Assembly: GCF_024612015.1 (NCBI RefSeq)
Contig: NZ_CP102512.1
Location: forward strand, 10,602,001-10,666,000
Length of the DNA: 64,000 nucleotides
Reading direction: 5' to 3'
Source of the DNA: Streptomyces sp. CA-210063
GTDB taxonomy: Bacteria > Actinomycetota > Actinomycetes > Streptomycetales > Streptomycetaceae
Shown: in pieces, positions 17,679 through 27,638 of the stretch
Position numbering within the stretch: the stretch's first letter is position 1
Layout: every line of letters begins with the position of its first letter
Made by a program: the position numbers and the translations under genes
The notes under the pieces: model-generated
Databases searched by the model: none
Told to the model about the DNA's origin: nothing
What the model saw: the letters and a program-made list of their open reading frames with translations, nothing else

Positions 17679-18153
17679 CGTCACTCCTCAACGTTCATCG
17701 CGGCAGGCTCGCGTGCGACACGGCACGCTGGGCATGCCGACCCCCGCAGACCGCATTGACCCAGGCGTCTCACGCAGGGCGAGGCTGCAGGTCGAGCCCC
17801 GGGGACGCCGCTTCCGAGAAAGACCTTAACTGCAAAAACTTGCGAGGGAAACAGTTGCGAGGGTAAGTTATATGAGGCAGGCCGTCCGTGCGGACGGGGC
17901 CGCATCGCCGAGTGTCCCGCCAGCTGGAAGTGCGCTTCCGCACTGAGACCCGTGCATCGGGAGGTTCGCAGGTCACAGGTCTGGTGTGCGGGGTGATCGG
18001 AATACGCACGCTGATCCTCGGCCGGTGTCCATGGCGAAGATCGTCTGACGTGTCGGCCGGAGTCGTGGCCGGGTTCGGCTGCGCCGAGTGCTCTGCCGCT
18101 TCTACGATCCGTCACCGGGTCGGTACGGCGGGAGACCGTGAGAGGGCGTGGGG
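17679..18153. promoter_or_regulatory. Upstream region of lipoprotein gene with direct repeats
   Basis: No gene is seen. An AT-rich patch at 17825-17875 contains two copies of TTGCGAGGG (17840-17848 and 17855-17863), 15 bp apart, about 160-185 bp upstream of the lipoprotein start. They could be activator or repressor sites. Confidence 0.35.
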
Positions 18154-18531
18154 ATGCGGGAGCTGGAGCGGATCACGGCTCGCAGCAGTGAACTGACGTA
18201 CACGCCGACGAGTTGGCCCAGCAGCTGTAGGAGGTCCAGACCGAGCGGGAGGAACTGGCCGTCGCCGAGCGGGTGTTGAACCGGCTGGCCGAGCAGGACC
18301 GGACCAAGACGGAAGCCGCCCCCGTGACGCCGACTCCCGCCCGGGTGGCGGGCCGGACGGTGCTGCTGATCGGGCACCGCAATGAGAATCCGGACGAGAG
18401 CGCCCTGCCCAGGGACTGTCGCACCATCCTGCAGGCAAACTGGAGCCACTGCGAGTGAAGCTGAACAGACTCGCCGACCGCAGCCGGCTGCGCAAACGGG
18501 GCGACGGACGGTTCACCCCCCGCACCCATGA
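18154..18531 (+). pseudogene. Decayed Streptomyces hypothetical gene (HTH-like)
   Basis: Three blocks of one protein lie in different frames. A coiled-coil-like start contains an in-frame TAG near 18229. Then come EELAVAERVLNRLAEQDR and VAGRTVLLIGHRNENPDESAL. After a frameshift near 18450 follows EPLRVKLNRLADRSRL plus KRGDGRFTPRT. I recognise this as a small protein frequently found near mobile DNA in Streptomyces, with a C-terminal winged-helix-like end. Function is unknown and the gene is clearly dead. Confidence 0.6.
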
Positions 18532-18909
18532 CCGCACTCGTCGGTGCGTAACCGGCGGTCCCCCGATGGCAGTTGAGTTTGGTGTGAAGAAAACCAACCA
18601 CGCGGTCGAGGGCCTGACGGCCTTGTCTACACCGCCCGTCTGCCTCTGTCGAGCGCCACCCTGAACCGAGCGCGATCATCAGCAGGCCGTGGCACTTTGC
18701 CGGCTGGAGGCGGCCTCCGCCCGCAGGACTTCGGGCAGGACAACAGCCTTCGGAGGCGGTTGGCGATCAATTAACTCCGGGATGTCGGAACAGTCATCGC
18801 CGGGTGTGCAGCTCCGGGCCGATACTGGCCTCCTCCTCGACGTCAGTGGCTCGTCTCGCATCGGCCGGTAATCGACGTGCCACGCCGATTCACAGTCGCA
18901 TGGTCGCGT
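18532..18909. other. Intergenic region, nothing recognised
   Basis: About 380 bp without a supportable gene, between the decayed ORF and the 3' end of the metallo-hydrolase gene. The weak open frames have poor codon bias. Confidence 0.45.
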
Positions 18910-19833
18910 TCACGTGAGACCGGCGAGGGGGGCGCTGGGTTGCCAGGAGACGGGCAGGGCGACGTCGACGCCGTCACGGCGAGCCAGGGGCAGCAGTCGG
19001 CTCATGGTGGTGTCCAGGTCGTCGAGCAGGTAGGGCATGGCGCGCAGTGGCCGGTCCAGGCCGAGGAAGAAGTCGTCCCAGTGCACCAGGATGACCCGCT
19101 TGGCCCCGGTCGTGACCACGACCTCGTCCCAGTAGGCGTGAAGGAACTCGGCGGGCTGTTTGCCCAGCGTGCCGATGCCGAGATAGACGACGTCGGCGTG
19201 GAGACCGCGCAGCGCGCCGGGCCGGTAGTTGGCGCTGGCTTGCAGGAGAATGCGGCCGTTGGGGTGGGTGACGAGCAGGGAGTAGGAGGTCCCGGTCTTC
19301 CAGGCGCCGGTGCGGGCCGGCGGGACCAGGGGATGGTCGACGGTACCGGGGTAGTGGTCGTCCGGGCTGTGCACGGAGTCCAGGAAGGTCAGCGTGAAGT
19401 TGCCGTAGGTCGCGGTGTCGCCGTCGCCGACCACCCGCAAGGACGACTCGGGGACCCCCAGACCGCGCCCGATGTTGGCGGTGGACTCCGATCCGACCAA
19501 TTCGGCGCCGGTCTCCAGCGACCACACCGGTGCGTCGAGGGCGTGATCGTAGTGGGAATGCGCGCACACTACAGCGGCGAGATTGTCCACCCGCAGCCGC
19601 TCGATGGCGGCTCGTACCAACGCGCGGTTCGGAGCGATCTTGCCCATACTCACACGCAGCATCCCCGGGCGGGTGACGAACCCGTCGCTGAGCACCGAGG
19701 TCTGCCCATCCGACAGCAGTACTGAACTGGTGCCCAGAAAGTGAGCGATCAGCCCCTCACGGTGCGCTGCAGGGCGTTCCTTGTGAGGCAGATAGGGCCG
19801 CAGACTCGGGCGACCGATCGGCAGTTTCTTCAT
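18910..19833 (-). CDS. MBL-fold (metallo-beta-lactamase superfamily) hydrolase, 307 aa
   Basis: The zinc-binding HxHxDH motif is clear in AHSHYDHALD, and later histidines and aspartates (SVHSPDDH, VHWDDFF) complete a binuclear metal site. There is no secretion signal, so it is cytoplasmic. The family includes lactonases, phosphodiesterases and UlaG-like lactone hydrolases; the substrate cannot be assigned. ATG 19833 is preferred over an in-frame ATG seven codons upstream because AAAGGA lies 8 bp before it and the family N-terminus begins with KKLPIGRPSLRPYLP. Confidence 0.85.
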   Translation of the reverse strand: MKKLPIGRPSLRPYLPHKERPAAHREGLIAHFLGTSSVLLSDGQTSVLSDGFVTRPGMLRVSMGKIAPNRALVRAAIERLRVDNLAAVVCAHSHYDHALDAPVWSLETGAELVGSESTANIGRGLGVPESSLRVVGDGDTATYGNFTLTFLDSVHSPDDHYPGTVDHPLVPPARTGAWKTGTSYSLLVTHPNGRILLQASANYRPGALRGLHADVVYLGIGTLGKQPAEFLHAYWDEVVVTTGAKRVILVHWDDFFLGLDRPLRAMPYLLDDLDTTMSRLLPLARRDGVDVALPVSWQPSAPLAGLT

Positions 19834-20230
19834 ACAAGCATCCTTTGAGCCCACGGGCAGGAGCGCCAGCCTAGGCCCGCGTGTGCCCTCTGATAGACGA
19901 CGATCTGTGAGAGTTCCGAGAGAGTCCCGGGGTGATCAGGTTTCCGCAGGTCGCCACTCGCACAAGACCCTCGCCCTCAGCGCCGACAGCAACACCTTGT
20001 ACGCCGGGAGCGCGCGCATGCTCCGCTCCGGCGGTACGCGGTGGACACGGAGCGGGCGGTGGCGAGCGTCTGCGCACGAACGGGCGGCGGCCTGACCCGG
20101 GCACGGCGGCAGACGTACGTCCCTGATGTGCCGTGCCGGGAGGTGTGCGGGCCGGGTTACATCTCCGCGCGGTAGCGCGAGGCGAGACAGCGTGCGGGGA
20201 GTGTGCGCTCCCCGCACACGCCAGGGGTTC

Positions 20231-20400
20231 TCACTCAGAGGCGGGGGCCTCGGTACTGGCAGACCTTGTTGGTGCCCGGCCCGCCGGGAGCCTGTCCGTG
20301 CCCGCGCCGCCGCGCAGTACGTCGTTGCCGCTGTTGCCGTACATCGTGTCGGTGTCACCGGAATTAAGGATCCCTGTCGCTGGTGTCTCGGGGAGGGAGT
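20231..20400 (-). pseudogene. RTX-type (hemolysin calcium-binding) repeat fragment
   Basis: The minus strand encodes GDTDTMYGNSGNDVLRGGAG, which fits the RTX nonapeptide GGxGxDxLx, followed by a low-complexity tail. It is too short for a gene and abuts the 3' end of the P450-reductase frame. The 19834-20230 stretch beyond it shows no gene. Confidence 0.45.
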
Positions 20401-20415
20401 ACGTGCCGACCGGGG

Positions 20416-22848
20416 TCAGCCGGCCCAGACGTCCTCGACGTACGTGCCGGACTCCGTCATGGCGGTCAGCCAGCTGGCGGCCTCGTCGGCGGCGGATCCG
20501 GTGTGCTCGCGGTAGACGGCCTGGAGGGCTGCGCGTACTCCGGGGGCCATGCGGCGCCCGTCGCCGCAGACGTACACCCGCCCTCCGTCTTGCAGGACCG
20601 ACCAGACCTCGGCACTCTCCTTGGCAATGCGGTCCTGGACGAAGCGGACGCCGCCCTCGGGGGCGTAGCTGAAGGTGGGGCGCAGGCTGACGGCTCCGGC
20701 GTCCTGGGCCGCCTGGAGTTCCTCGCGGTGGAGGAAGTCGACGTCGGGGTGGTCGCAGCCGAAGTAGCACAGCAGTGTCCCGGTGGCTTTGCCGTGCAGT
20801 CGGTCGAGGACAGCGCCGCGGAAGGGTGCCAGTCCGGTGCCCGCGCTGACCATGATCACGGGGACCGCAGGGTCCTGCGGCAGGCGGAAGGCTTCGCTGC
20901 GGGGGAGCACCCGCGCCTGGAGGGTGTCGCCCGCGCCGACGGTCTGCAGGTAGTGGGAGGCGATGCCGCGGAAGATGCCCTCGCCGCCGCGGTGCGGGGC
21001 CTTCAGGAGCGACACCATCAAGTCCACCTCGCCGGGCGCGGCCGCGGCGGACGAGGAGATCGAGTAGTGCCGTGGCCGCAGAACGGGCAGCAGTTCCAGA
21101 AAGCGCTCGAACAAAAGTTCGCAGGTGTGGTAGCGCTCCAGCAGGTCCAGAAGGCTGCACCCGGCGTCGACCCGCTCGCGGAAGGCGTCGGGTGCGACTG
21201 CGGCGAGTTCGGCCAGGGGGTGTTCGGGCGGGCAGGCGGTGTGCTCGGCGAGCACGGCGACCTGCTCCTGGGTGGCGGTGTCCTGCAGTTCCACGCAGTC
21301 GGTGAGCATCTGACGCAGGGTGAGCGGGCGGTCGACGGGCAGGGCGTTGGGGCTGCGGCGGCGCGCCTTCGGCCGTACGGTGCGGTCCAGGTCGAGGCCG
21401 AAGCGGTAGGCGACCCGATGCACGAGACCGGCCGGGTTGCGCGGAAGTACCGCCAGGTGGTCGCCGGTGCGGTAGGTGACGCCGTCGGGCAACCGCAGCC
21501 GGATGAAGCGCTTGGAGCGGCCGAGCGGATGGTCCATGTCGACCAGTTCGTAGGCGTCCAGTACCTCCATGGGCTGTACGCCGTGCCGTGCCGCGAGCGG
21601 GCCGGTGACCGACTCCGTGGCGTCCTGAAGCTCGTACGGCCTCTGGCCCGCGTCGGCTCCGCCGCCCTGTCCGGCCGGTTCCGCGCCGGCCTGTACCGGG
21701 CTTCCGTACTTGTCCAGCAGGGCGTTCCACAGGCCGCCGGTCCACCGGTCGACGGTGCCGGCGAAGTCCCCCGCGGCGTCGGCGGCGCCGCGCTCCAGCA
21801 GGGGCGCTGCACCGGCGGCGGCAAGCCGCTCGTCCATGAGCGTCGGGACGCGCTGGTAGGTGGCGGCCCACTTGCGGTCGCCGACACCGAGCACCGCGTA
21901 CGGGACTCCGTCGAGCGAGCCGGGCCGCAGCTCCTCCAGCCATGACACGAACCGGGCCGCGTCGTCGGTGGGCCCGCCGTTGTAGGAGGCGGCGACGATC
22001 ACTACCGGGCCGTCGGCGTCAGTGAGTTCGCCCACGGCGTCGTTGAGCAAGGCGACGGTGGTGGCGAAGCCGTGTTCGTCGCCGTCCACAGCGAGGTCAG
22101 CGGCTATGCCGTAGCAGGTCCCGAGGTTGGAGCCGTGCAGCACGGTCAGCTTCGTCCCGGCCGCGCGCCGGGCCGCAGACTGTCCCTGTCCAAGGGGTGC
22201 GCCGGTGGCAGCGGAGCTGGGCATGCGGCGCCCGCTGTTGTCGCGTCGGGCCAGGTTCAGGGTGAAGCTGCCGGGCTTGAGGGTGAGGGACTGCTTGATC
22301 TTGAGCTGGTAGCTGGTGTGGTCGATCAGACGGAAGCAGTGCACCAGCAGGGCGAGTAGGTCCGTCGCCTCGTGCAGGGCGAACTGGCGCCCGGTGCAAG
22401 CCCGTTCGCCGTTGCCGAATGGCTTGAACAGATGGACCGGGCGTGCGGACTCGCGTTCAGCCGAGAACCGCTCCGGGGCGAACAGCTCAACGTTGTCCCC
22501 CCAGGCGGGATCTCGGTGCAGCTGCGGGATCAGCGCCATGAGCGACTTGCCCTCATGCACGGCATCCTTGCCGTAGGTGAGTTTGCCGAAGTCCGTGTAC
22601 TGCGGGTCGGGATCGGCCGCATCGCCCCACAAGGCGTCCACTTCCACCTGGGCGCGGGCCAGTACCTCGGGGTGTTTGGTCAAGTAGTGCAGCACGAACG
22701 GCAGCAGGCTGGTGGGCTTATGCCCGGCGATGAGGAAAGTGATCGCCGGGCAGCCCGGGTTGGCCAGGCCGGTAACGGCGCCTGGTCGTCCGTGGGCGAT
22801 GCCGCTCGGGCGGTAACGGACACTGGGCCCGGTGGTGTGCGGAATCAT
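20416..22848 (-). pseudogene. CYP102 (P450 BM3)-like P450-reductase fusion with mutilated heme domain, 810 aa
   Basis: This matches Bacillus P450 BM3 from its I-helix to its last residues (EDVWAG), in one open frame. The FMN domain (LHGSNLGT, 237-244), FAD domain (RHYSISSS), NADPH motifs (SAGTGLAPFRG) and C-terminal CGDGRRMAP look complete. The heme domain is crippled. About 250 N-terminal residues are missing. The I-helix reads AGHKPTS where BM3 has AGHETTS, so the acid-alcohol pair is lost. The K-helix ExxR segment is deleted between GKLTY and GKDAVHEG. The Cys loop (FGNGERACTG, Cys151) remains. ATG 22848 has AAGGAA about 11 bp upstream, so expression of a soluble diflavin reductase is conceivable. 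Fatty-acid hydroxylation is not expected. Confidence 0.8.
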
Positions 22849-23811
22849 GCTGCTGACGGTTCCTTAGAGATCTCACAGGGTCTCCGGTGGGGAACCGGGG
22901 CGGCCCTGCCGTGGCGTGTGGAGGCGGTGACAATGCCGGTTACGTCAGCCGGAGATCCTGGCGCCGACGGGCCGCGCCGTAGGTCCGGGTCCTATGGCGT
23001 CGGCGCAACCTGTTCTCGGACCGGGCCGCCGGGGTGAGGCTCGCGCGTGTGCCCCTGGCGGCACCGGCAACGCTCCTGATGGCTCGGGCGGTTCCCCCGA
23101 TGTCCTTCCCCGCGTCCTGCTGGATGTCCGGCCGCGCGATGCGGTCGGTGAAGGCCTTCGTCGCGCCCTCGGACGTAGTGGTCGGCCGTCGCGCCGGCGC
23201 TTCGGCAGATCGGAAAGGCCGGTCTCGGCCGACCGCGACCACCTGTACGGGCCCCAGGCAAGGGGGCAAGGGCCCTCCGGTAGGGCGTCCACGGCGCTTG
23301 CCACGGCCGTGAGCGCCACCGGTGAGGACGGCGTTGCTTCATGCCGAAAAGCATCTACGCCTGGCCTGTTTCTTGACTATGGGTAGTTCTACAGGGGGGC
23401 CACGGGGCGTTCGGCGTTGCAGCGTTCACTCCATCCGCGACGGCCGCAAGAAGCGCCGTACTGTCCCCGGAGGGCTGTCCTCGGCGGCGGACAGGGTTCC
23501 GCAGCGGTGGCACTGCCCGCCATCCGGCCGCGTGCCGTCTGCGACAGCGCTCCGGTGCCGGTGTGTCCCGGAACGTCGGACGGCTGCTGCGTGCCTGTCC
23601 GCCTCCGGCATAAGCTGTCGAACTCATGGCGTCGGTGTCTCTGCCGGGGACGGTTTGCGCGGATTTCCGGGACAGGCCACCGGCTGTACGCCGAGAATTC
23701 CAAGTGACGAAGCAGTACTGAGTGGCCCGGTCGGCGGCGATTCCGCAGCAGTCGACTTCCGCGCAGTAGCGCTTTCTGACGGGCGGAAAGACAGCAGGGA
23801 GCGAGACAGCT
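22849..23811. other. Long region without recognised gene
   Basis: About 960 bp lie between the P450 remnant and the LuxR-type ATPase. This is where the missing P450 N-terminus should be, but no frame on the minus strand resembles it. It may hold decayed sequence. The promoter of the downstream regulator must lie in its right part. Confidence 0.45.
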
Positions 23812-26148
23812 GTGACCGTTGCTGCCTCAGAGGCGGGGAACCTGCCCGCAGCGCTGACCACTTTCATAGGCCGGCGGCGCGAGGCCGCCGAGATTCGTCG
23901 TCTCCTCGGTGCCGCGAGGCTCCTGACGCTCACTGGGGCAGGTGGTATCGGTAAGACCAGGCTGGCGCTGGAGGCGGCTGCCGCGTCCAGAAACGTCTTT
24001 CCGGACGGAGTGTGGCTGGTGGACCTGGCTCCCGTGCTGGATCCGAAGGCCGTGGCCGGTGCAACGGCGGCAGCCCTGGGCGTGCGTGACGTCGGTTCCA
24101 GACCCGTACTCGAAAGGCTCGCGGCGCATCTGTCCCGGCGCCAGGCACTGATCGTTCTGGACAACTGCGAACACGTGGTGGACGCCGGTGCGGAGCTGGC
24201 CCAGATGCTTCTGTCAGCCGCTCCACGGCTGCGTATCCTCACAACGAGCCGCCGGACGCTGCGCATCGCCGGCGAGTACGTTTTCGAAGTGCCTGCTCTG
24301 GAACTGAATGAGGCAGTGGACCTGCTGGTGGCTCGGTCCGCCGCCGTCCAGCCGGAATTCCAGCTCGATGACGCGGGTCGAAACCAGGCCGCCCGGCTGT
24401 GTGCCGCGCTGGACCGGCTGCCGCTGGCCATCGAATTGGCCGCGTCGCGGCTACGGACCCTGACGATCGGACAATTGACGGACCGCCTGGAAGACCGCTT
24501 TACCCTGCTCACGCGCGGCAACGGAACCGCCCGCCCTCGGCATCGCACCCTGCGGGCACTGATCGAGTGGAGCTACGAGCTGTGCTCCCCTGCCGAGCGA
24601 ATCCTGTGGAACAGGCTCTCGGTGTTCGTGGGCGGTTTCAGCCTGGAGGCGGCCGAACGTGTCTGTGCCGGTGAGGCGATATCCCGGCCTGACGTACTGG
24701 ACCTCCTCGACGCCTTGATCGCCCAGTCCGTCGTCCTCACGGCCGAACGCGCGGAAGTGGTCCGCTACAGGATGCTGGAGACCATTCGTCAGTATGGGAT
24801 GCGCAAGCTCGCGGAGTCCGGCGAGGAGCCCGCCCTGCGGCGGCGGCACCGTGGATATTTCCTCGCCCTCGCCAAGCGCACCGCAGACGGCTGGTTCGGT
24901 CCCGGACAGGAAGCGGCTCTGACACGGCTCCGCGCCGAACACGACAATTTCCTGGCAGCGTTGCAGCGCGGCGATGTACCGGCATCGGCCCAGTCCCCGG
25001 ACCGGGCGGAGGCCGCGGCGTCAGAGCCCGGTGACGCCCAGACTGCGCTGGCACTGGCCGAGGCTCTGAGCATCCACTGGTGCGCCGGCGGTGCTCTTGG
25101 TGACGGACGCCGCTGGCTCGGCCGACTGCTCGCAGCCGCGCCCGAGCCCACCCAGACCCGGGCAACCGCCCTGGTGGCGGCCGCCTGGGTGGCGATCCTC
25201 CAAGGCGATCTGGCAGTGGCCGCCCAGTGGCTCGACGAGGCCGAGATGCTGGGTGATCGATTCGACGATCCGCGGGTGCGGGCGCGGGTCATGGGATTTC
25301 GCGGCATGTCAGCGCTGTGCCAGGGGCGTCCGCACGCGGCCCTGGGCCTGTATGAGGAGGCCGTGGACCGCCTGGAGGCACTGGGCGAAACACACGCGAC
25401 GGTGTTCTGGCTCTTCCTGCTGACCACCGCCAAAGCACAGCTCCAAGACCCGGCCGCCGCGGAGATCGGTACACGAGCGGTGGCTGTGGCGGAGGCACAC
25501 GGGGAGCGGCTGTGCCGCGCCTACGCTCTGTGGGCACTGGGCTTCGACGCCTGGATACGAGGCGACAACGGCGCAGCCACCGAGTCGGCACGGGCCGGGC
25601 TGGAGATTCAACAGAGCTTCAACGACCCGATCGGAAGCGCGATGCTCGTCGGCCTCCTTGCCTGGATCGCCGGCTCTGACGGCGACCACCAGCGGGCAGC
25701 CTTTCTGCAGGGTGCGGTGGGTGCCCTGTGGCAGGGCATCGGCACATCCATGAGTGCCTTCGGCCCTCAGATATACGAACTCCAGGCACATTTCGAGAAG
25801 GAAACCGTGGACACCCTCGGCCCGACGGCGTTCCAGAAAGCCATCACGGAGGGCAGTCAGTACGACAGTCCAGGTCGTGCCATCGAACTGGCTCTCAGGG
25901 CGTCAACCGATAAGGGGAGGAATGCCGCAGCTGCCCACTCAGATCCCTTGACCCCCCGGGAAAGGGAAGTGGCCGCACTCGTGGCCGAGGGCATGAGTAA
26001 CCGGCAGATCGCCTCGGCGCTCGACCTGTCACCACGCACGGTGGACCGCCATATCGAGCACATCCTGGCCAAGCTCGCATTCCCCTCCCGCGCCCGAGTC
26101 GCTGCCTGGTGGGTGGCGAATCAGCACCGATTCCGCCCCATTCCGTAA
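23812..26148 (+). CDS. STAND ATPase transcriptional regulator with LuxR-type HTH, 778 aa
   Basis: The N-terminal NB-ARC/AAA-like ATPase has Walker A GAGGIGKT (42-49) and Walker B ALIVLDNCEH, then sensor-like residues ILTTSRRTLR and the RLPLAIELAASRLR helix. A winged-helix module (LRALIEWSYELCSPAER) and TPR-like helices follow. The last 65 residues are a LuxR helix-turn-helix (LTPREREVAALVAEGMSNRQ). This is the large regulator layout seen in Streptomyces cluster regulators. The GTG at 23812 follows CAGGGAG. It faces away from the P450 remnant, so it may once have regulated that gene. Confidence 0.9.
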   Translation: MTVAASEAGNLPAALTTFIGRRREAAEIRRLLGAARLLTLTGAGGIGKTRLALEAAAASRNVFPDGVWLVDLAPVLDPKAVAGATAAALGVRDVGSRPVLERLAAHLSRRQALIVLDNCEHVVDAGAELAQMLLSAAPRLRILTTSRRTLRIAGEYVFEVPALELNEAVDLLVARSAAVQPEFQLDDAGRNQAARLCAALDRLPLAIELAASRLRTLTIGQLTDRLEDRFTLLTRGNGTARPRHRTLRALIEWSYELCSPAERILWNRLSVFVGGFSLEAAERVCAGEAISRPDVLDLLDALIAQSVVLTAERAEVVRYRMLETIRQYGMRKLAESGEEPALRRRHRGYFLALAKRTADGWFGPGQEAALTRLRAEHDNFLAALQRGDVPASAQSPDRAEAAASEPGDAQTALALAEALSIHWCAGGALGDGRRWLGRLLAAAPEPTQTRATALVAAAWVAILQGDLAVAAQWLDEAEMLGDRFDDPRVRARVMGFRGMSALCQGRPHAALGLYEEAVDRLEALGETHATVFWLFLLTTAKAQLQDPAAAEIGTRAVAVAEAHGERLCRAYALWALGFDAWIRGDNGAATESARAGLEIQQSFNDPIGSAMLVGLLAWIAGSDGDHQRAAFLQGAVGALWQGIGTSMSAFGPQIYELQAHFEKETVDTLGPTAFQKAITEGSQYDSPGRAIELALRASTDKGRNAAAAHSDPLTPREREVAALVAEGMSNRQIASALDLSPRTVDRHIEHILAKLAFPSRARVAAWWVANQHRFRPIP

Positions 26149-26172
26149 CTGGGCGTCTGACCCCAGGGGGGC

Positions 26173-26867
26173 TCACGGGCCGAGCCGGTCGGCGAGCAGC
26201 GAATGGAAGCACCGACCGCCGACGGATCGGCGGACACGGGCCCGGCAGCCCGCCGGGCACAGACTGTCACCTCCGGCTGGGCCGACCACCTCGTCGAAGG
26301 TGGCGGCGACGGCATCGTCACAACTGCAATGCCGACGGGGCGTGCCGGGCCTCGGAGTGCTCACCCGCAGCTCATCCACGTAGCGGTCTGTCCCGGGCAC
26401 CGTCGGTATGAACGGTGCGACGATGCCGTCGCCCAGCCCCGACGTCGCCACCGCCGCGTCCAGGTCCGCGAAGTGCTCGCGCCGGCGGTCGCGGGGATCG
26501 TGCTCGAGGAACCAGAGCAGTGTCAGCCGAGTCCCGACCCCCTCGACCTGCTTGACGTATGTCATCCGGTCCAGGGGCAGGGCTGTCAGCGCGAAGACGG
26601 TCACCATGGCCGCAGGCGAACCCGCCAGCCGTTTCAAGTGCGCGAGCCTCGGCTCCAGCCATCGCTGAAAATCAGGCGCGGCCCAGTCGACGACCGGGCC
26701 CTCGGGCAGGTAGGCGAGATACCGCTTCAGCTTCGGCAACGGCCGCAGCAGCAGCAGTCCCACGCCGACGAGACGGTCGCTCCCGTCGAACCAGCCCAGG
26801 CTCTCCGCCCGCCAGTCCGGCTTCACATCCCCCCACGAAGGAACCTGCATGTGACTTACCGAGGGCG
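26173..26867 (-). pseudogene. FemX N-terminal fragment fused in frame to an unrelated segment
   Basis: The first 80 or so residues match the start of Streptomyces FemX/FemAB peptidoglycan-bridge ligases (QVPSWGDVKPDWRAESLGWF, then KRYLAYLPEGPVVDW). The homology extends a few codons upstream of the ATG at 26850 until an in-frame TAA at 26871-26869, so the true FemX N-terminus is gone. After about residue 85 the sequence changes to an unrelated globular segment (TALPLDRMTYVKQVEGVGTR, then FIPTVPGTDRYVDEL) that I cannot assign. Intact FemX is about 370 residues. This is a chimeric remnant, although one frame is open for 225 codons. Confidence 0.65.
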
Positions 26868-26868
26868 G

Positions 26869-27387
26869 TTACAGTTCGGCCGTGGCCCAGGCAGACAAGT
26901 CCAGGTGGAAGGCCCGCACGGCGAGTTGGATGTTGTCGGTGTCGATCCGCGGCTGTCCGTCGGCCTTGACCGAAATGCGCTCCAGCCAGGCTCTGTAAGT
27001 CTCTGGGGAGAGCCTGAGATCATTTTGCTCCGGGTTGACAGACTCGATCGTCTGCCAGAAGTCGCGCGCCAGCGTGCGGGCGAGGGCCGAAGTACTGGAG
27101 AAGTCCAGACCATCGGCGACCCGGATGCGCGTGTAGTCCACCAGCAGTCGCTCAACAGCCTTGTTCCGCAGCTCGTATCTGCTGATCAGTGCGGCCAGAT
27201 CGTGCGTTCTTCCGTTCAGGGCTCGGCGCAGGGTGTTGGGCGTGGTGGGCGGGAAGTGGCCGGTCTCGCACAGGATCTCCCACAGCACTCGGGCTTCGAA
27301 GGAGACGTCGCCGGTGCCGATGGTGGTGCGGATGCGCCGCCATTCCCAGGCGTAGTGCAGCAGTGCCGATGGCGTCAGGTCGCTCAT
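26869..27387 (-). pseudogene. N-terminal fragment of a large tyrosine-type site-specific recombinase
   Basis: The 172 residues resemble the core-binding part of the large paired integrases of actinobacterial elements (ARVLWEILCETGHFPPTT, SALARTLARDFWQTIESVNP, AVRAFHLDLSAWATAE). It stops just where these proteins normally continue into the zinc-binding and catalytic parts, and exactly where the FemX fragment begins. No catalytic R-H-R-Y set is present. The ATG at 27387 overlaps the stop of an upstream frame (ATGA), as in the paired integrase operons. Confidence 0.55.
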
Positions 27388-27560
27388 CGCACGTCCGCCT
27401 GCCAGCCCGGCTGCTGGGCCCTTTGCAGCAGCTCCGGCCCCGGGGCGCTGTCGCTGACCACGACCGCACCACCATCCGCAGCTTCCTGCTCACCGGCCAC
27501 CAGCATTCCCGGCAGCCGGTGTTCATCCTGTCCTGCGACGAAAGTATCGTCCGCGAGGCC
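27384..27560 (-). pseudogene. C-terminal fragment of the gene upstream of the recombinase
   Basis: The frame ending PGPELLQRAQQPGWQADVR stops at 27384 and overlaps the recombinase ATG by four bases. By analogy with paired integrase genes it is probably the tail of the first integrase. Its 5' part is lost near 27560, where the GNAT gene region begins. Confidence 0.35.
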
Positions 27561-27638
27561 CTCATCGGAGTCCGTCCCGGTTCGCGCGCACCCGGTACAT
27601 TCGGCCGGACACACCAGGACGAATGCACGGGGGATCCC

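Noticed and set aside
23374..23400. TTGACT ... TACAGG as a promoter of the LuxR-type regulator
   Set aside because: Spacing between the boxes is about 11 bp, too short for a sigma-70-type promoter, and it lies over 400 bp from the gene.
23355..24548. 397-codon minus-strand frame
   Set aside because: Antisense to the STAND-LuxR regulator; Ser/Arg-rich composition typical of shadow frames.
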